Shown: one piece after another, positions 7,798-14,266 of the stretch
Numbering within the stretch: position 1 is the stretch's first letter
Layout of the letters: every line of letters begins with the position of its first letter
Assembly: GCA_003535455.1 (NCBI GenBank)
Contig: DOHD01000108.1
Span: 809 to 15,074 of the forward strand
Origin: Acidimicrobium sp.
GTDB lineage: Bacteria > Actinomycetota > Acidimicrobiia > Acidimicrobiales > Ilumatobacteraceae
Direction: 5' to 3'
Length of the DNA: 14,266 bases
Translations under genes and position numbers: made by a program
Notes under the pieces: model-generated
Seen by the model: only the letters and a program-made list of their open reading frames with translations
What the model was told of the DNA's origin: nothing
Database searches by the model: none

Positions 7798-8774
7798 ACA
7801 AAACTCTCGCTTTTTGGCAATTCTTTGGCGCGTACGCAAGCTGTCTGCAAATCACCGAAACCGACGAGCGGCGGCATCTCGCCCTTGCAGATATCGGCGG
7901 CGTACTCGCATCGTGTATGAAACGCACAACCACTCGGCGGGTTCAACATATTTGGTGGAAACCCTGTTATCGGCTTTAAGCGCTGCTTGCCAGGTCGCGG
8001 TAACGAAGCCAGCAAACCTCGCGTATACGGGTGACTTGGATGATCAAAAAGACTTTCGATCGTGCCCTGTTCGACATTGCGACCTGCATACATCACGTTC
8101 ACACGATCGGCGACTCGCGCAATCACACCGAGATCGTGAGTGATCAACACGACTGCGGTGCCAAAGCGCTCTTGCACGCGCTCGATAACCTCAAGAATCT
8201 GGGCCTGAACTGTCACGTCAAGTGCCGTCGTCGGTTCATCGGCTATCAAAACCTTCGGATTGTTGGCAATTGCGATTGCGATTACCACACGCTGACGCAT
8301 GCCGCCCGAAAACTCGTGCGGATATTGCCTGGCCCGATCGCCAGGCTGCGGAATTCCAACAATGTCGAGCAGTTCAACCGCTCGTTTATCAGCGTCGCGC
8401 GCCGAAAGATTCTGGTGAGACCTCAGCATTTCAGAAATTTGATCACCGATGCGATGTACTGGGTTCAATGCCGACAGCGGATCTTGAAAAATCATCGAAA
8501 GCAATCTTCCACGTACTGAACGCATTTGTTTGGCAGACGCACCGATAAGTTGTTCACCGGCCAACAAGACAGACCCTGTCACTCGCGCTCGCGCGGGCAA
8601 CAACCCCATGGTGGCCAAAAAACTCACAGACTTGCCTGACCCTGATTCACCAACTACACCAAGCAATTCGCCCGCTGAAACATCTAGATCAACGCCACGC
8701 ACCGCTTCAAGCGGCCCAGACGGCGTGTCAAACGTGACATGTAAATCGCGAATTTCTAAAACTTTTTCAGCCAT
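7794..8774 (-). CDS. oppD: Oligopeptide ABC transporter ATP-binding protein OppD/DppD
   Basis: This 326-residue ATPase partners OppF. It shows Walker A GESGSGKS (42-49), Q-loop Gln97 ([11 protein letters not shown]), signature FSGGMRQR (155-162), Walker B VLIADEP (175-181), H-loop His213 and the oligo_HPY tail ([15 protein letters not shown]). The C-terminus carries C283-x5-C289-x6-C296-x16-C313, matching the [4Fe-4S] site reported in DppD/OppD proteins. Two starts are possible: a GTG at 8777 giving a GTGA overlap with the oppC stop, or the adjacent ATG at 8774 giving a TGATG overlap. They differ by one residue and I prefer ATG. No strong Shine-Dalgarno is visible, consistent with coupled re-initiation after oppC. 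Confidence 0.93.
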   Translation of the reverse strand: MAEKVLEIRDLHVTFDTPSGPLEAVRGVDLDVSAGELLGVVGESGSGKSVSFLATMGLLPARARVTGSVLLAGEQLIGASAKQMRSVRGRLLSMIFQDPLSALNPVHRIGDQISEMLRSHQNLSARDADKRAVELLDIVGIPQPGDRARQYPHEFSGGMRQRVVIAIAIANNPKVLIADEPTTALDVTVQAQILEVIERVQERFGTAVVLITHDLGVIARVADRVNVMYAGRNVEQGTIESLFDHPSHPYTRGLLASLPRPGKQRLKPITGFPPNMLNPPSGCAFHTRCEYAADICKGEMPPLVGFGDLQTACVRAKELPKSESFV

Positions 8775-9694
8775 CACACGCCACGATCAAGTCGAGGGTC
8801 AGTCGCATCGCGCAGGGCATCGCCGATGAAATTGATGCTGAGGGCAATGACAATCAACACCAAACATGGAAACACCGCCAGCCACCAATACCCAGTTTGC
8901 ACTGCACCTTTGGCAGCACCGACGAGAATGCCCAATGAAGTTGCGCCATCTCCCGCTTGCGGGCCATAGCCGAAAAACGCAAGAGTCGATTCGCCAATGA
9001 TCGCGCCAACTACAGAAAAAGTCAGCGCGACCATGATCGGACCAACAGAATTCGGCAATAAATGTCGAGTAATGATGTAACGCCGCGATGCACCTACTGC
9101 GCGTGCCGCTTCGACAAATTCACGCTCTTTGAGTGAAAGCACTTGCCCGCGAACAATGCGCGCAACACCCATCCAACCAAATAACCCGAACAACACGATT
9201 ATGAATCGAACTGAACTCATGTCACCCGTAATCGGTCGCAGCCACGGCAGCGCACCAAGTACATTTCGAACCACCAACAAAGTAACCAAAAATGGAAATG
9301 CCAGAAACAAATCTGTGACTCGCATCATGATGTCGTCGAACTTTCCGCCGCGAAAGCCAGCGACGGCACCAACGAGAGCGCCGAGCGTAACCGAGATAAT
9401 CGCACTGGCGAGACCAATCAAAAGTGAAACCCGAACTCCATATATCAAACGGCTGTAAAGATCTCTACCGATATCGTCTGTGCCAAGCCAAGATTTTGCG
9501 CGAGGTGTCAAAAATGAATTAGGCGGTGCTTGAACAGACTCATTGACGCCGTAACGAGCGGTCAAAGGAGCAAGAACAATAAACAGAGTCAAAAGACCGA
9601 TAATGATGCAACTCGCTACGGCCGCTTTGTGCGAAACAAATCGCCTGAATGCCATTTGGCGTGGCGATAAGACGGTTGACTCTTGTTTACTCAA
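8774..9694 (-). CDS. oppC: Oligopeptide ABC transporter permease OppC/DppC
   Basis: This 306-residue inner-membrane permease forms half of the peptide translocation pore. The N-terminal OppC-type segment has one transmembrane helix (about 24-44), a periplasmic stretch ending in WLGTDDIGRDLYSR (69-82, a hallmark of OppC/DppC), and then five membrane segments. The cytoplasmic EAA loop is EFVEAARAVGASRRYIITRH (192-211), which contacts an ATPase subunit, and the tail ends GDALRDATDPRLD. I accept a TTG start at 9694, overlapping the oppB stop by 8 nt, because AAGGA lies six bases upstream of it. The next in-frame ATG (9655) would also leave TM1 intact but has no ribosome-binding site. Confidence 0.92.
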   Translation of the reverse strand: MSKQESTVLSPRQMAFRRFVSHKAAVASCIIIGLLTLFIVLAPLTARYGVNESVQAPPNSFLTPRAKSWLGTDDIGRDLYSRLIYGVRVSLLIGLASAIISVTLGALVGAVAGFRGGKFDDIMMRVTDLFLAFPFLVTLLVVRNVLGALPWLRPITGDMSSVRFIIVLFGLFGWMGVARIVRGQVLSLKEREFVEAARAVGASRRYIITRHLLPNSVGPIMVALTFSVVGAIIGESTLAFFGYGPQAGDGATSLGILVGAAKGAVQTGYWWLAVFPCLVLIVIALSINFIGDALRDATDPRLDRGV

Positions 9695-10661
9695 GACGAA
9701 TCCTTGGGTCTAACCATGCATATGAAATGTCGGCGATCAGATTGAAGAACAATACCGAAGCGACGATCACGACCATCCATGGCATCAACAACGGAAAGTC
9801 GCCCTCGCCGAAAGATTTCAAGAAATAGAGACCCATGCCCGGATACGAGAAAATATTCTCGGTAATGATCAAACCACCAACTATCGAGCCAACATCGAGA
9901 GCCGCTATGGTGACAACCGGTATCAAAGCATTTCGCATGCCATGTTTGATCAGAACTCGTCTCTCGCTAATGCCCTTCGACCGGGCTGTGCGCATGTAAT
10001 CAGAATTCAAAACATCAAGCAGCGATGAACGCATATATCGGCTGTATGTTGCAATGATTTGAATCGCAACGACCAAAGTTGGCAGTGCCATGAACTTCAA
10101 CATTAGAAATAGATCAAAACCGGTGTGGCCGGCTGGGTAGACACCCGACGTCGGAAAGAGACTTTCACCGAACCACTTTTGCCAATAAACCGCAAACAAC
10201 AGCTGAAACATAATCGCACTGATAAACGGTGGTATTGAGATGCCCACAAATGCACTGGTGTTGATAAACACATCGCGCTTTCCGCCCGGGCGCAGGGCGG
10301 CCAACACGCCGGCGATCAGTCCAAAGAAAATGCCGACGACTGTCGCAGCAGAGCCAAGCCGCAATGTATTCGCCATCGCGTCTTTTAACGCTGGCCAAAC
10401 CTCACGACGACCTTTGATGCTCCGCGGCCATTCACCGGTCACAAAATTTTTCAACCACTTGAAGTAGCCCTGAACAAAATTCGGATCAAGTCCATTTACG
10501 TCGATGTATTCGGCGATTTTTGCGCGACTTGCACGCGGGTTAATTCGCTTATAACTAGCAACCGGATCGGTGCCGATGCGCAATGCAAGATAGACCAGAA
10601 ACGTCACGATCAGCAAAGTCGGTATTGACCACGCGACCCGCCGCAAAATATAACGAAACAT
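9687..10661 (-). CDS. oppB: Oligopeptide ABC transporter permease OppB/DppB
   Basis: This 324-residue permease is the other half of the pore. TM1 (about 8-28) is followed by a long external region (about 30-95) and five further membrane segments. The EAA coupling loop is DYMRTARSKGISERRVLIKH (221-240), followed by GMRNALIPVVT, diagnostic for OppB/DppB, and the terminus is YAWLDPRIRLE. The external loop (NPRASRAKIAEYIDVNGLD...) is longer than in minimal members and includes WPRSIKGRREVWPAL, where many homologues have a shorter G-x-S-x-x-x-x-x-P-V segment; that sub-type is common in actinobacteria. The start is ATG at 10661; a TTG immediately before it is also possible. It is separated from oppA by a 139-bp spacer holding a strong hairpin, unlike the overlapping joints of the rest of the operon. 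Confidence 0.92.
   Translation of the reverse strand: MFRYILRRVAWSIPTLLIVTFLVYLALRIGTDPVASYKRINPRASRAKIAEYIDVNGLDPNFVQGYFKWLKNFVTGEWPRSIKGRREVWPALKDAMANTLRLGSAATVVGIFFGLIAGVLAALRPGGKRDVFINTSAFVGISIPPFISAIMFQLLFAVYWQKWFGESLFPTSGVYPAGHTGFDLFLMLKFMALPTLVVAIQIIATYSRYMRSSLLDVLNSDYMRTARSKGISERRVLIKHGMRNALIPVVTIAALDVGSIVGGLIITENIFSYPGMGLYFLKSFGEGDFPLLMPWMVVIVASVLFFNLIADISYAWLDPRIRLE
9701..9705 (-). promoter_or_regulatory. Ribosome-binding site deciding the TTG start of oppC
   Basis: AAGGA on the minus strand sits inside the last codons of oppB, six bases before the TTG at 9694. It is the only Shine-Dalgarno-like sequence near any candidate oppC start and supports the non-ATG start. Confidence 0.55.
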
Positions 10662-10733
10662 CAACTACAGCCTTACCGATAGTGGCGCGCAAAAGAAATT
10701 ACACGACAGCATATTTATCAACTCCAACAAGAA

Positions 10734-10771
10734 AGGTGCGCCGACCCAGTTTTCACCGAGCCGACGCACCT
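10734..10771 (-). terminator. Strong hairpin terminator/attenuator between oppA and oppB
   Basis: A 38-nt inverted repeat starts 29 nt after the oppA stop. On the minus strand the arms AGGTGCGTCGGCTCGGT and ACTGGGTCGGCGCACCT pair over 17 positions with no bulge (11 Watson-Crick pairs and six G-U), closing on a GAAA tetraloop of the GNRA type. The outermost seven pairs, AGGTGCG/CGCACCT, are perfect. The RNA then continues UUCUUGUUG (10733 down to 10725), an interrupted U-tract. On the plus strand the six G-U pairs become C-A mismatches and no T-run follows, so the element is directional. It may end most oppA transcripts, or protect the oppA mRNA 3' end, so that receptor exceeds permease. Confidence 0.8.
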
Positions 10772-10800
10772 ATCTCAAAGTTCCTTGCAATTAAAAGCGA

Positions 10801-12537
10801 TTAGCTCTTAATTTCAACTTTTGCCTCACCAGAAAGCAGGTTCGACAACACGTACTTACCATCATTGGTAGTTGTGTATGCGCCTGGCAATACCTGGAAC
10901 GCGGTTGTCCAAACCATCCACGAAGAGTTTGCACACTCAGTGATTGGGTTGAGACACTCTGGCCATTGCTCTGCGCCGAACACGATTTGTCCGTCGCCAT
11001 CGAGATCTTGCCAGAGGTGAATGTTGTTGAACGCCGCATAGTTGTTAAGTTCGGCGTTCCATGGACCGCCGACCTTGTCAGTGCGTGCAAAACCCGACTT
11101 CGGGAACTGCATCAACGGCAACATCACATGATCTTTCGCCATAAGCGCAAGAACCTGCTTTACCTTGTCTGCACGGGTTGCTGCATCAGCATCAACGTCT
11201 GCTGCATAGAGCAAATCTGATGCTTCTTTGTTACACCAACCTTGGCTGTTCTGACCAATGTTGCCATTGGCCTCAGTTGGGATCAGGTCACAAGCAAACG
11301 AGCTTGTCACATATGCAGGGTCTGGCGGAGCTGTCGAAATGTACATCGCCATGTCGTAGTCCATACCCGGCAAACGCTGCTGGAAGTAGCAAGCTGCATC
11401 GCAGTTGTCTGCGCGCACTTTGAAACCTGCTGCATTGAGCAACGGAATCAAATAAGCCTGTGTGCTCTCACGACGAGTGTTGCCCGTGTTGATGATCCAA
11501 CGAACGTCTGGAACCTTGCCGCTTGGGTCAACCCAATAGCCATCTGTGCCTTTTGTCCAACCATTTTCGGTCAACAACGCTTCGGCTGCTGCTGGGTCAT
11601 AGCTGTTAGCGAACTCGTCGCCTACGCAATATGGTCCAGGCACCATTGGGCCGCATTGAAGCAGTTCTTTGCCACCGAGTGGAATGTAGATCTGTTCAAA
11701 CAATGCTTCACGGTCGATTGACATCGAGAATGCCGCACGGAAGTTTGGATCTGCGAATGGTCCGCACTTCTGTTGGAAGTAGAAACCTTCGTAGTCGCCG
11801 CCGTAATCAAGATTTGTCTGAATGTTGTCTTGCTTCACTGCTTCTTCAATGCCCGCAAAGAACTGTGGGTAGATGAAGTCGACTTCGCCTGCTTTGATCG
11901 CTGCGATTTCGGTGTCGCTATCTGCCTTCGGCACGATAACGAATTTCTTGGTGACAGCCTTATCAGTGCCCCAATATTTGTCGTTTGGCTCGAACACGAT
12001 TTGATCTGGGCTCCAAGACTTGATCTTGTATGGACGACCCGAGAACGGAATGTTGTCTGCGAAATCTGCAGATACATCTTTTGTGTTTTTAACAGATGCA
12101 GCTTTGATGATGCCACCAAACAGACCACGCCACGGTGCGTAGACCGATTTCAAGGTGACAACAACTTGCTTGTCACTTGTACCGGCTTCTACCGCTGTCA
12201 CTTGGTCGTAGCCAGATGTCGAAATCGAACCTGGTGTGTTCAATGATGCTTCCCACGTTGCGGCGAAGTCGGCAGCCGTAATTGGCGAACCGTCATCCCA
12301 TACCGCTGCTGGGTTGATGTCGTAAGTTATCGTCATGCCACCAGTAGTTGCCGGCTTGACATAGTCGTATGTAACATTCGCGCAATCATCCAAACTGGTT
12401 GGATAACTGACAGCCGTAGTTTCTTCGGCTGGCGCTTCGTCTGTCGCTGCGTCATCACTGCCACCACAAGCCGCGCCAATTAATGACACGGTGATTAGTG
12501 CTGCAGCAAGACGAGCCACTTTTGTGGTTTTACTCAC
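10801..12537 (-). CDS. oppA: Peptide ABC transporter substrate-binding lipoprotein, apparently circularly permuted
   Basis: This 578-residue extracytoplasmic peptide receptor is of the SBP_bac_5 (cluster C) family. A lipoprotein signal peptide (1-23; MSKTTKVARL, then a hydrophobic core, then GAAC with Cys24) precedes an acidic low-complexity linker (about 25-48). Family landmarks are YDINPAAVWDDGSPITAADF (72-91), KIKSWSPDQIVFEPNDKYWG (171-190), AAIKAGEVDFIY (212-223), the FRAAFSMSIDREAL segment (266-279) and the DYDMAMY strand (393-399). The usual first part of the domain (the G-E-Q-x-P-x-x-L-N-P strand and following helix) is missing before residue 60. It is found at the C-terminus instead: GAEQWPECLNPITECANSSW (521-540) through GAYTTTNDGKYVLSNLLSGEAKVE (552-575). 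Several cysteine pairs (e.g. 528/535, 379/383) may form disulfides. The start is GTG, seven bases after GGGGAGG. It lies downstream of tpiA and heads the oppBCDF cassette. The bound substrate is unknown; peptide is the family default. Confidence 0.92.
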   Translation of the reverse strand: MSKTTKVARLAAALITVSLIGAACGGSDDAATDEAPAEETTAVSYPTSLDDCANVTYDYVKPATTGGMTITYDINPAAVWDDGSPITAADFAATWEASLNTPGSISTSGYDQVTAVEAGTSDKQVVVTLKSVYAPWRGLFGGIIKAASVKNTKDVSADFADNIPFSGRPYKIKSWSPDQIVFEPNDKYWGTDKAVTKKFVIVPKADSDTEIAAIKAGEVDFIYPQFFAGIEEAVKQDNIQTNLDYGGDYEGFYFQQKCGPFADPNFRAAFSMSIDREALFEQIYIPLGGKELLQCGPMVPGPYCVGDEFANSYDPAAAEALLTENGWTKGTDGYWVDPSGKVPDVRWIINTGNTRRESTQAYLIPLLNAAGFKVRADNCDAACYFQQRLPGMDYDMAMYISTAPPDPAYVTSSFACDLIPTEANGNIGQNSQGWCNKEASDLLYAADVDADAATRADKVKQVLALMAKDHVMLPLMQFPKSGFARTDKVGGPWNAELNNYAAFNNIHLWQDLDGDGQIVFGAEQWPECLNPITECANSSWMVWTTAFQVLPGAYTTTNDGKYVLSNLLSGEAKVEIKS

Positions 12538-12636
12538 TCTCCGACCTCCCCGTCAGATTAGGTAGACGCCATGTGGCTTCTAGTCCCGTAAAGACTAACA
12601 GCGTAGGTAAAGAGTGAACAGGCCAATCGCCCGAAA
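12538..12636 (-). promoter_or_regulatory. tpiA-oppA spacer, possible opp promoter region
   Basis: This 99-bp non-coding spacer is the longest gap upstream of an opp gene and the likeliest place for a separate opp promoter. A weak candidate reads TTGGCC (12626-12621), 15 nt, TACGCT (12605-12600), with a short spacing and poor consensus. A 5-bp inverted repeat, TAGTC (12581-12585) and GACTA (12593-12597) with a 7-nt loop, follows it and could lie in the leader. No U-tract terminator for pgk-tpiA is visible, so read-through from the glycolytic genes into oppA is possible. These assignments are tentative. Confidence 0.3.
12545..12551 (-). promoter_or_regulatory. Strong Shine-Dalgarno fixing the GTG start of oppA
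   Basis: GGGGAGG on the minus strand lies seven bases before the GTG at 12537. It is nearly a perfect anti-16S match, fixes the non-ATG start, and fits high expression of a binding protein. Confidence 0.8.
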
Positions 12637-13428
12637 CTAATCTTGTTTTTTTAGGCGATACTGACAAATTCTGGCGAATTCAGCGGCATCGAGGCTTGCC
12701 CCACCGACCAAAACCCCATCTATATCTGGCTGGGCCATGATCTCAGCAATATTGCTGGCCTTGACACTGCCGCCATATTGAAGACGAACGGCACTGGCGA
12801 CGTTCGCCGAACTTATTTTTGAAATTTCCTCGCGGATTGCACTTACCACTCGTTGTGCGTCGTCAGCTGTCGCAGTCTTGCCAGTGCCAATCGCCCAGAT
12901 TGGCTCATAGGCAATGACCATTGACTTGATCTGTTCAGCGGTGCGCTTTTCGAGGGCGCTTCTTAGTTGACCGAGAACCTTTTCATATGTTGTTCCGGCT
13001 TCTCGCTCTGCGAGAGTTTCGCCAACGCACAAGATAGGCGTCATTTTGCTCTTTTGAATCGCCACGATCTTGTTGTGAATTGATTCGTCGGTCTCGCCGA
13101 AAATTTCACGTCTCTCGCTGTGACCAACTATCACATAACTGACATTGAGTTTTGCCAAAAACATTGCCGATATCTCTCCAGTGAACGCCCCACTGTCGAC
13201 CTCATGACAATGCTGTGCTCCAAGAATAAATTTAAGTTCGTCGGCGTCAATCAAAGTCTGGACGCTTCGCAGATCGGTGAAAGGCGGATGAATCGTCACG
13301 TCAACGGCTGCGAAATCGTCTTTTGTCAAGAGGTAGGCAAGTTTCTGGACACATTGAATTGCCTCAAAATGATTGTGATTCATTTTCCAGTTGCCGCTAA
13401 TTATCGGCTTACGAGCTTCATTTGACAT
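12637..13428 (-). CDS. tpiA: Triose-phosphate isomerase
   Basis: This 263-residue cytosolic TIM-barrel enzyme interconverts dihydroxyacetone phosphate and glyceraldehyde 3-phosphate in glycolysis and gluconeogenesis. Active-site residues are all present: Asn13 and Lys15 in GNWKMN, electrophile His103 in VGHSERR, and catalytic base Glu175 in AYEPIWAIGTGKTA, which runs into the flexible loop 6. The phosphate-binding YGGSV (218-222) and GVLVGGASL (238-246) loops are intact. The length fits the bacterial norm (about 250-260). The ATG start is preceded by GGGGAG six bases upstream and lies inside the end of pgk: the two genes overlap by 11 nt in different frames. The gene order pgk-tpiA matches the common actinobacterial gap-pgk-tpiA operon. 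Confidence 0.97.
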   Translation of the reverse strand: MSNEARKPIISGNWKMNHNHFEAIQCVQKLAYLLTKDDFAAVDVTIHPPFTDLRSVQTLIDADELKFILGAQHCHEVDSGAFTGEISAMFLAKLNVSYVIVGHSERREIFGETDESIHNKIVAIQKSKMTPILCVGETLAEREAGTTYEKVLGQLRSALEKRTAEQIKSMVIAYEPIWAIGTGKTATADDAQRVVSAIREEISKISSANVASAVRLQYGGSVKASNIAEIMAQPDIDGVLVGGASLDAAEFARICQYRLKKQD

Positions 13429-14266
13429 TTGGTGCTCCCCTTAACGCAACTAGACCCGGTAGGTCACCGAGCTGCAAAAACTCTAGTGACGCTCCGCCGC
13501 CGGTCGAGACATGGTCAACTTCTTTATCTAATCCAAATTGAGCGAGCGCTGCCGCCGAGTCACCACCACCAACAACCGTAAACGCTTTAGTGTCGGCCAT
13601 CGCTTGCGCGACAGTACGCGTGCCAGCGGCGAAGCGTTCGTCTTCGAACATTCCCATTGGTCCGTTCCAAAAAACGCTACGTGCATTCATGATTATGTCG
13701 GCAAACGCGGCCGCACTACCAGGGCCGATATCAAGACCCTTGGCGCCATCTGGCAAACGAACACCGAAAGTTGCAAAGTCGCCTGCGGAATCTAAGCCCA
13801 CAATGTCTTCAGGTAGGTGAATCGGCACATCTCCAGACAAAAGTTCTTTACACGCGTCAATTTGATCGCGCTCACACAAAGAGTCGCCTATTGGCAAATT
13901 TTTGGCAGCCAGAAATGTAAAACACATACCGCCACCGATAACCAGTTGATCTACAACTTTCATCAAGGCTTGAATTACGCCGAGCTTGTCGCTCACCTTT
14001 GCGCCTCCCAAAACTGCCACGAATGGCCGCTTGGGGTTTGAACGCAACTCTGACAAGACCTCAAGTTCGCGCTGCAATAAACGACCAGCCGCCGATGGCA
14101 AAGTTTTGGGCGGTCCAACAATTGAAGCGTGCGAACGATGTGCCGCACCAAACGCGTCGTTGACGTAAATATCGATGCCATCTACAAGTTTTGCAACAAA
14201 GTTGGGGTCGTTAGCTTCTTCACCTGGGTTAAACCGCAAATTTTCGAGCAATGAAACACCTGGCGC
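13418..14266 (-). CDS. pgk: Phosphoglycerate kinase (N-terminus beyond window)
   Basis: These 282 C-terminal residues of phosphoglycerate kinase, which transfers phosphate from 1,3-bisphosphoglycerate to ADP, are encoded up to the right edge; about 110-115 N-terminal residues lie outside. The fragment opens APGVSLLENLRFNPGEE, the normal end of the substrate-binding N-domain region. It then shows VNDAFGAAHRSHASIVG (the basic substrate-binding strip), GGAKVSDKLGVI, FWNGPMGMFE and VGGGDSAAAL with STGGGASLEFL (nucleotide-binding C-domain and hinge). All are well conserved. A TTG at 14251 is an internal codon and not the start, since the frame continues to the window edge. The stop lies inside the first codons of tpiA, so tpiA translation is probably coupled to it. 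Confidence 0.97.
   Translation of the reverse strand, partial: APGVSLLENLRFNPGEEANDPNFVAKLVDGIDIYVNDAFGAAHRSHASIVGPPKTLPSAAGRLLQRELEVLSELRSNPKRPFVAVLGGAKVSDKLGVIQALMKVVDQLVIGGGMCFTFLAAKNLPIGDSLCERDQIDACKELLSGDVPIHLPEDIVGLDSAGDFATFGVRLPDGAKGLDIGPGSAAAFADIIMNARSVFWNGPMGMFEDERFAAGTRTVAQAMADTKAFTVVGGGDSAAALAQFGLDKEVDHVSTGGGASLEFLQLGDLPGLVALRGAPNVK

Noticed and set aside
7798..7839. A 14-residue N-terminal extension of OppF ([14 protein letters not shown]).
   Set aside because: It lies inside oppD; the ATG at 7797 gives the ATGA overlap typical of this operon and a normal OppF N-terminus.
10801..12537. The unusual OppA domain order as an assembly chimera or frameshift artefact.
   Set aside because: The frame is unbroken, starts with a near-perfect Shine-Dalgarno and a good lipoprotein signal, ends just before a terminator, and contains each part of the domain once with nothing left over, which fits a permutation better than a misjoin. 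Read-level evidence was not available to me.
1..14266. CRISPR arrays, insertion sequences, prophage genes or toxin-antitoxin pairs.
   Set aside because: No repeated spacer-like units, transposase or phage motifs were seen; almost every base is assigned to housekeeping or transport genes, and the other open frames are antisense or out-of-frame shadows of these.

Overview
The window reads as a stretch of a mid-GC (about 50 %) bacterial chromosome, probably an actinomycetote and perhaps a member of the Acidimicrobiia. Hints are the SecG type (LLHSGRGGGLSDMF), the actinobacterial style of the peptide-binding lipoprotein, the pgk-tpiA...secG neighbourhood, the Rv1771-like lactone oxidase, a PucD-type xanthine dehydrogenase and a tRNA with no encoded CCA. 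This placement is inference from protein flavour and gene order. There are no phage, IS, CRISPR or plasmid signatures, and coding density is very high, with no gene-free gap above about 140 bp.

Layout. Positions 1-2617 (+): the end of a molybdenum hydroxylase operon, with the [2Fe-2S] subunit (cut by the window edge) overlapping the molybdopterin subunit by ATGA; the best match is xanthine dehydrogenase PucE/PucD (purine catabolism). Everything else is on the minus strand. Positions 6377-2621 hold a tightly coupled three-gene unit: MFS exporter, FAD-linked sugar-lactone oxidase, DEAD-box RNA helicase. Its last stop codon lies 3 nt from the convergent pucD stop. Positions 14266-6467, read right to left, are pgk (partial), tpiA, a five-gene oligopeptide-type ABC importer (oppA, terminator, oppB, oppC, oppD, oppF), secG and a tRNA-Leu.

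How the parts fit. pgk and tpiA are central glycolytic enzymes and overlap by 11 nt. The importer sits between tpiA and secG, genes that are adjacent or close in many actinobacteria. OppA would be a lipid-anchored peptide receptor, OppB/C the membrane channel and OppD/F the ATPases. A strong hairpin after oppA probably lets the receptor be made in excess over the transporter core.

Two features stand out. (1) OppA appears to be circularly permuted: the segment that normally opens the mature solute-binding domain (GAEQWPECLNPITEC to LLSGEAKVE) lies at the extreme C-terminus, joined through an acidic DLDGDGQI loop, while the mature N-terminus starts directly in the strand that normally follows it. 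(2) The tRNA-Leu beside secG has anticodon AAG rather than the GAG normally found in this isoacceptor (E. coli has leuU, GAG, beside secG).
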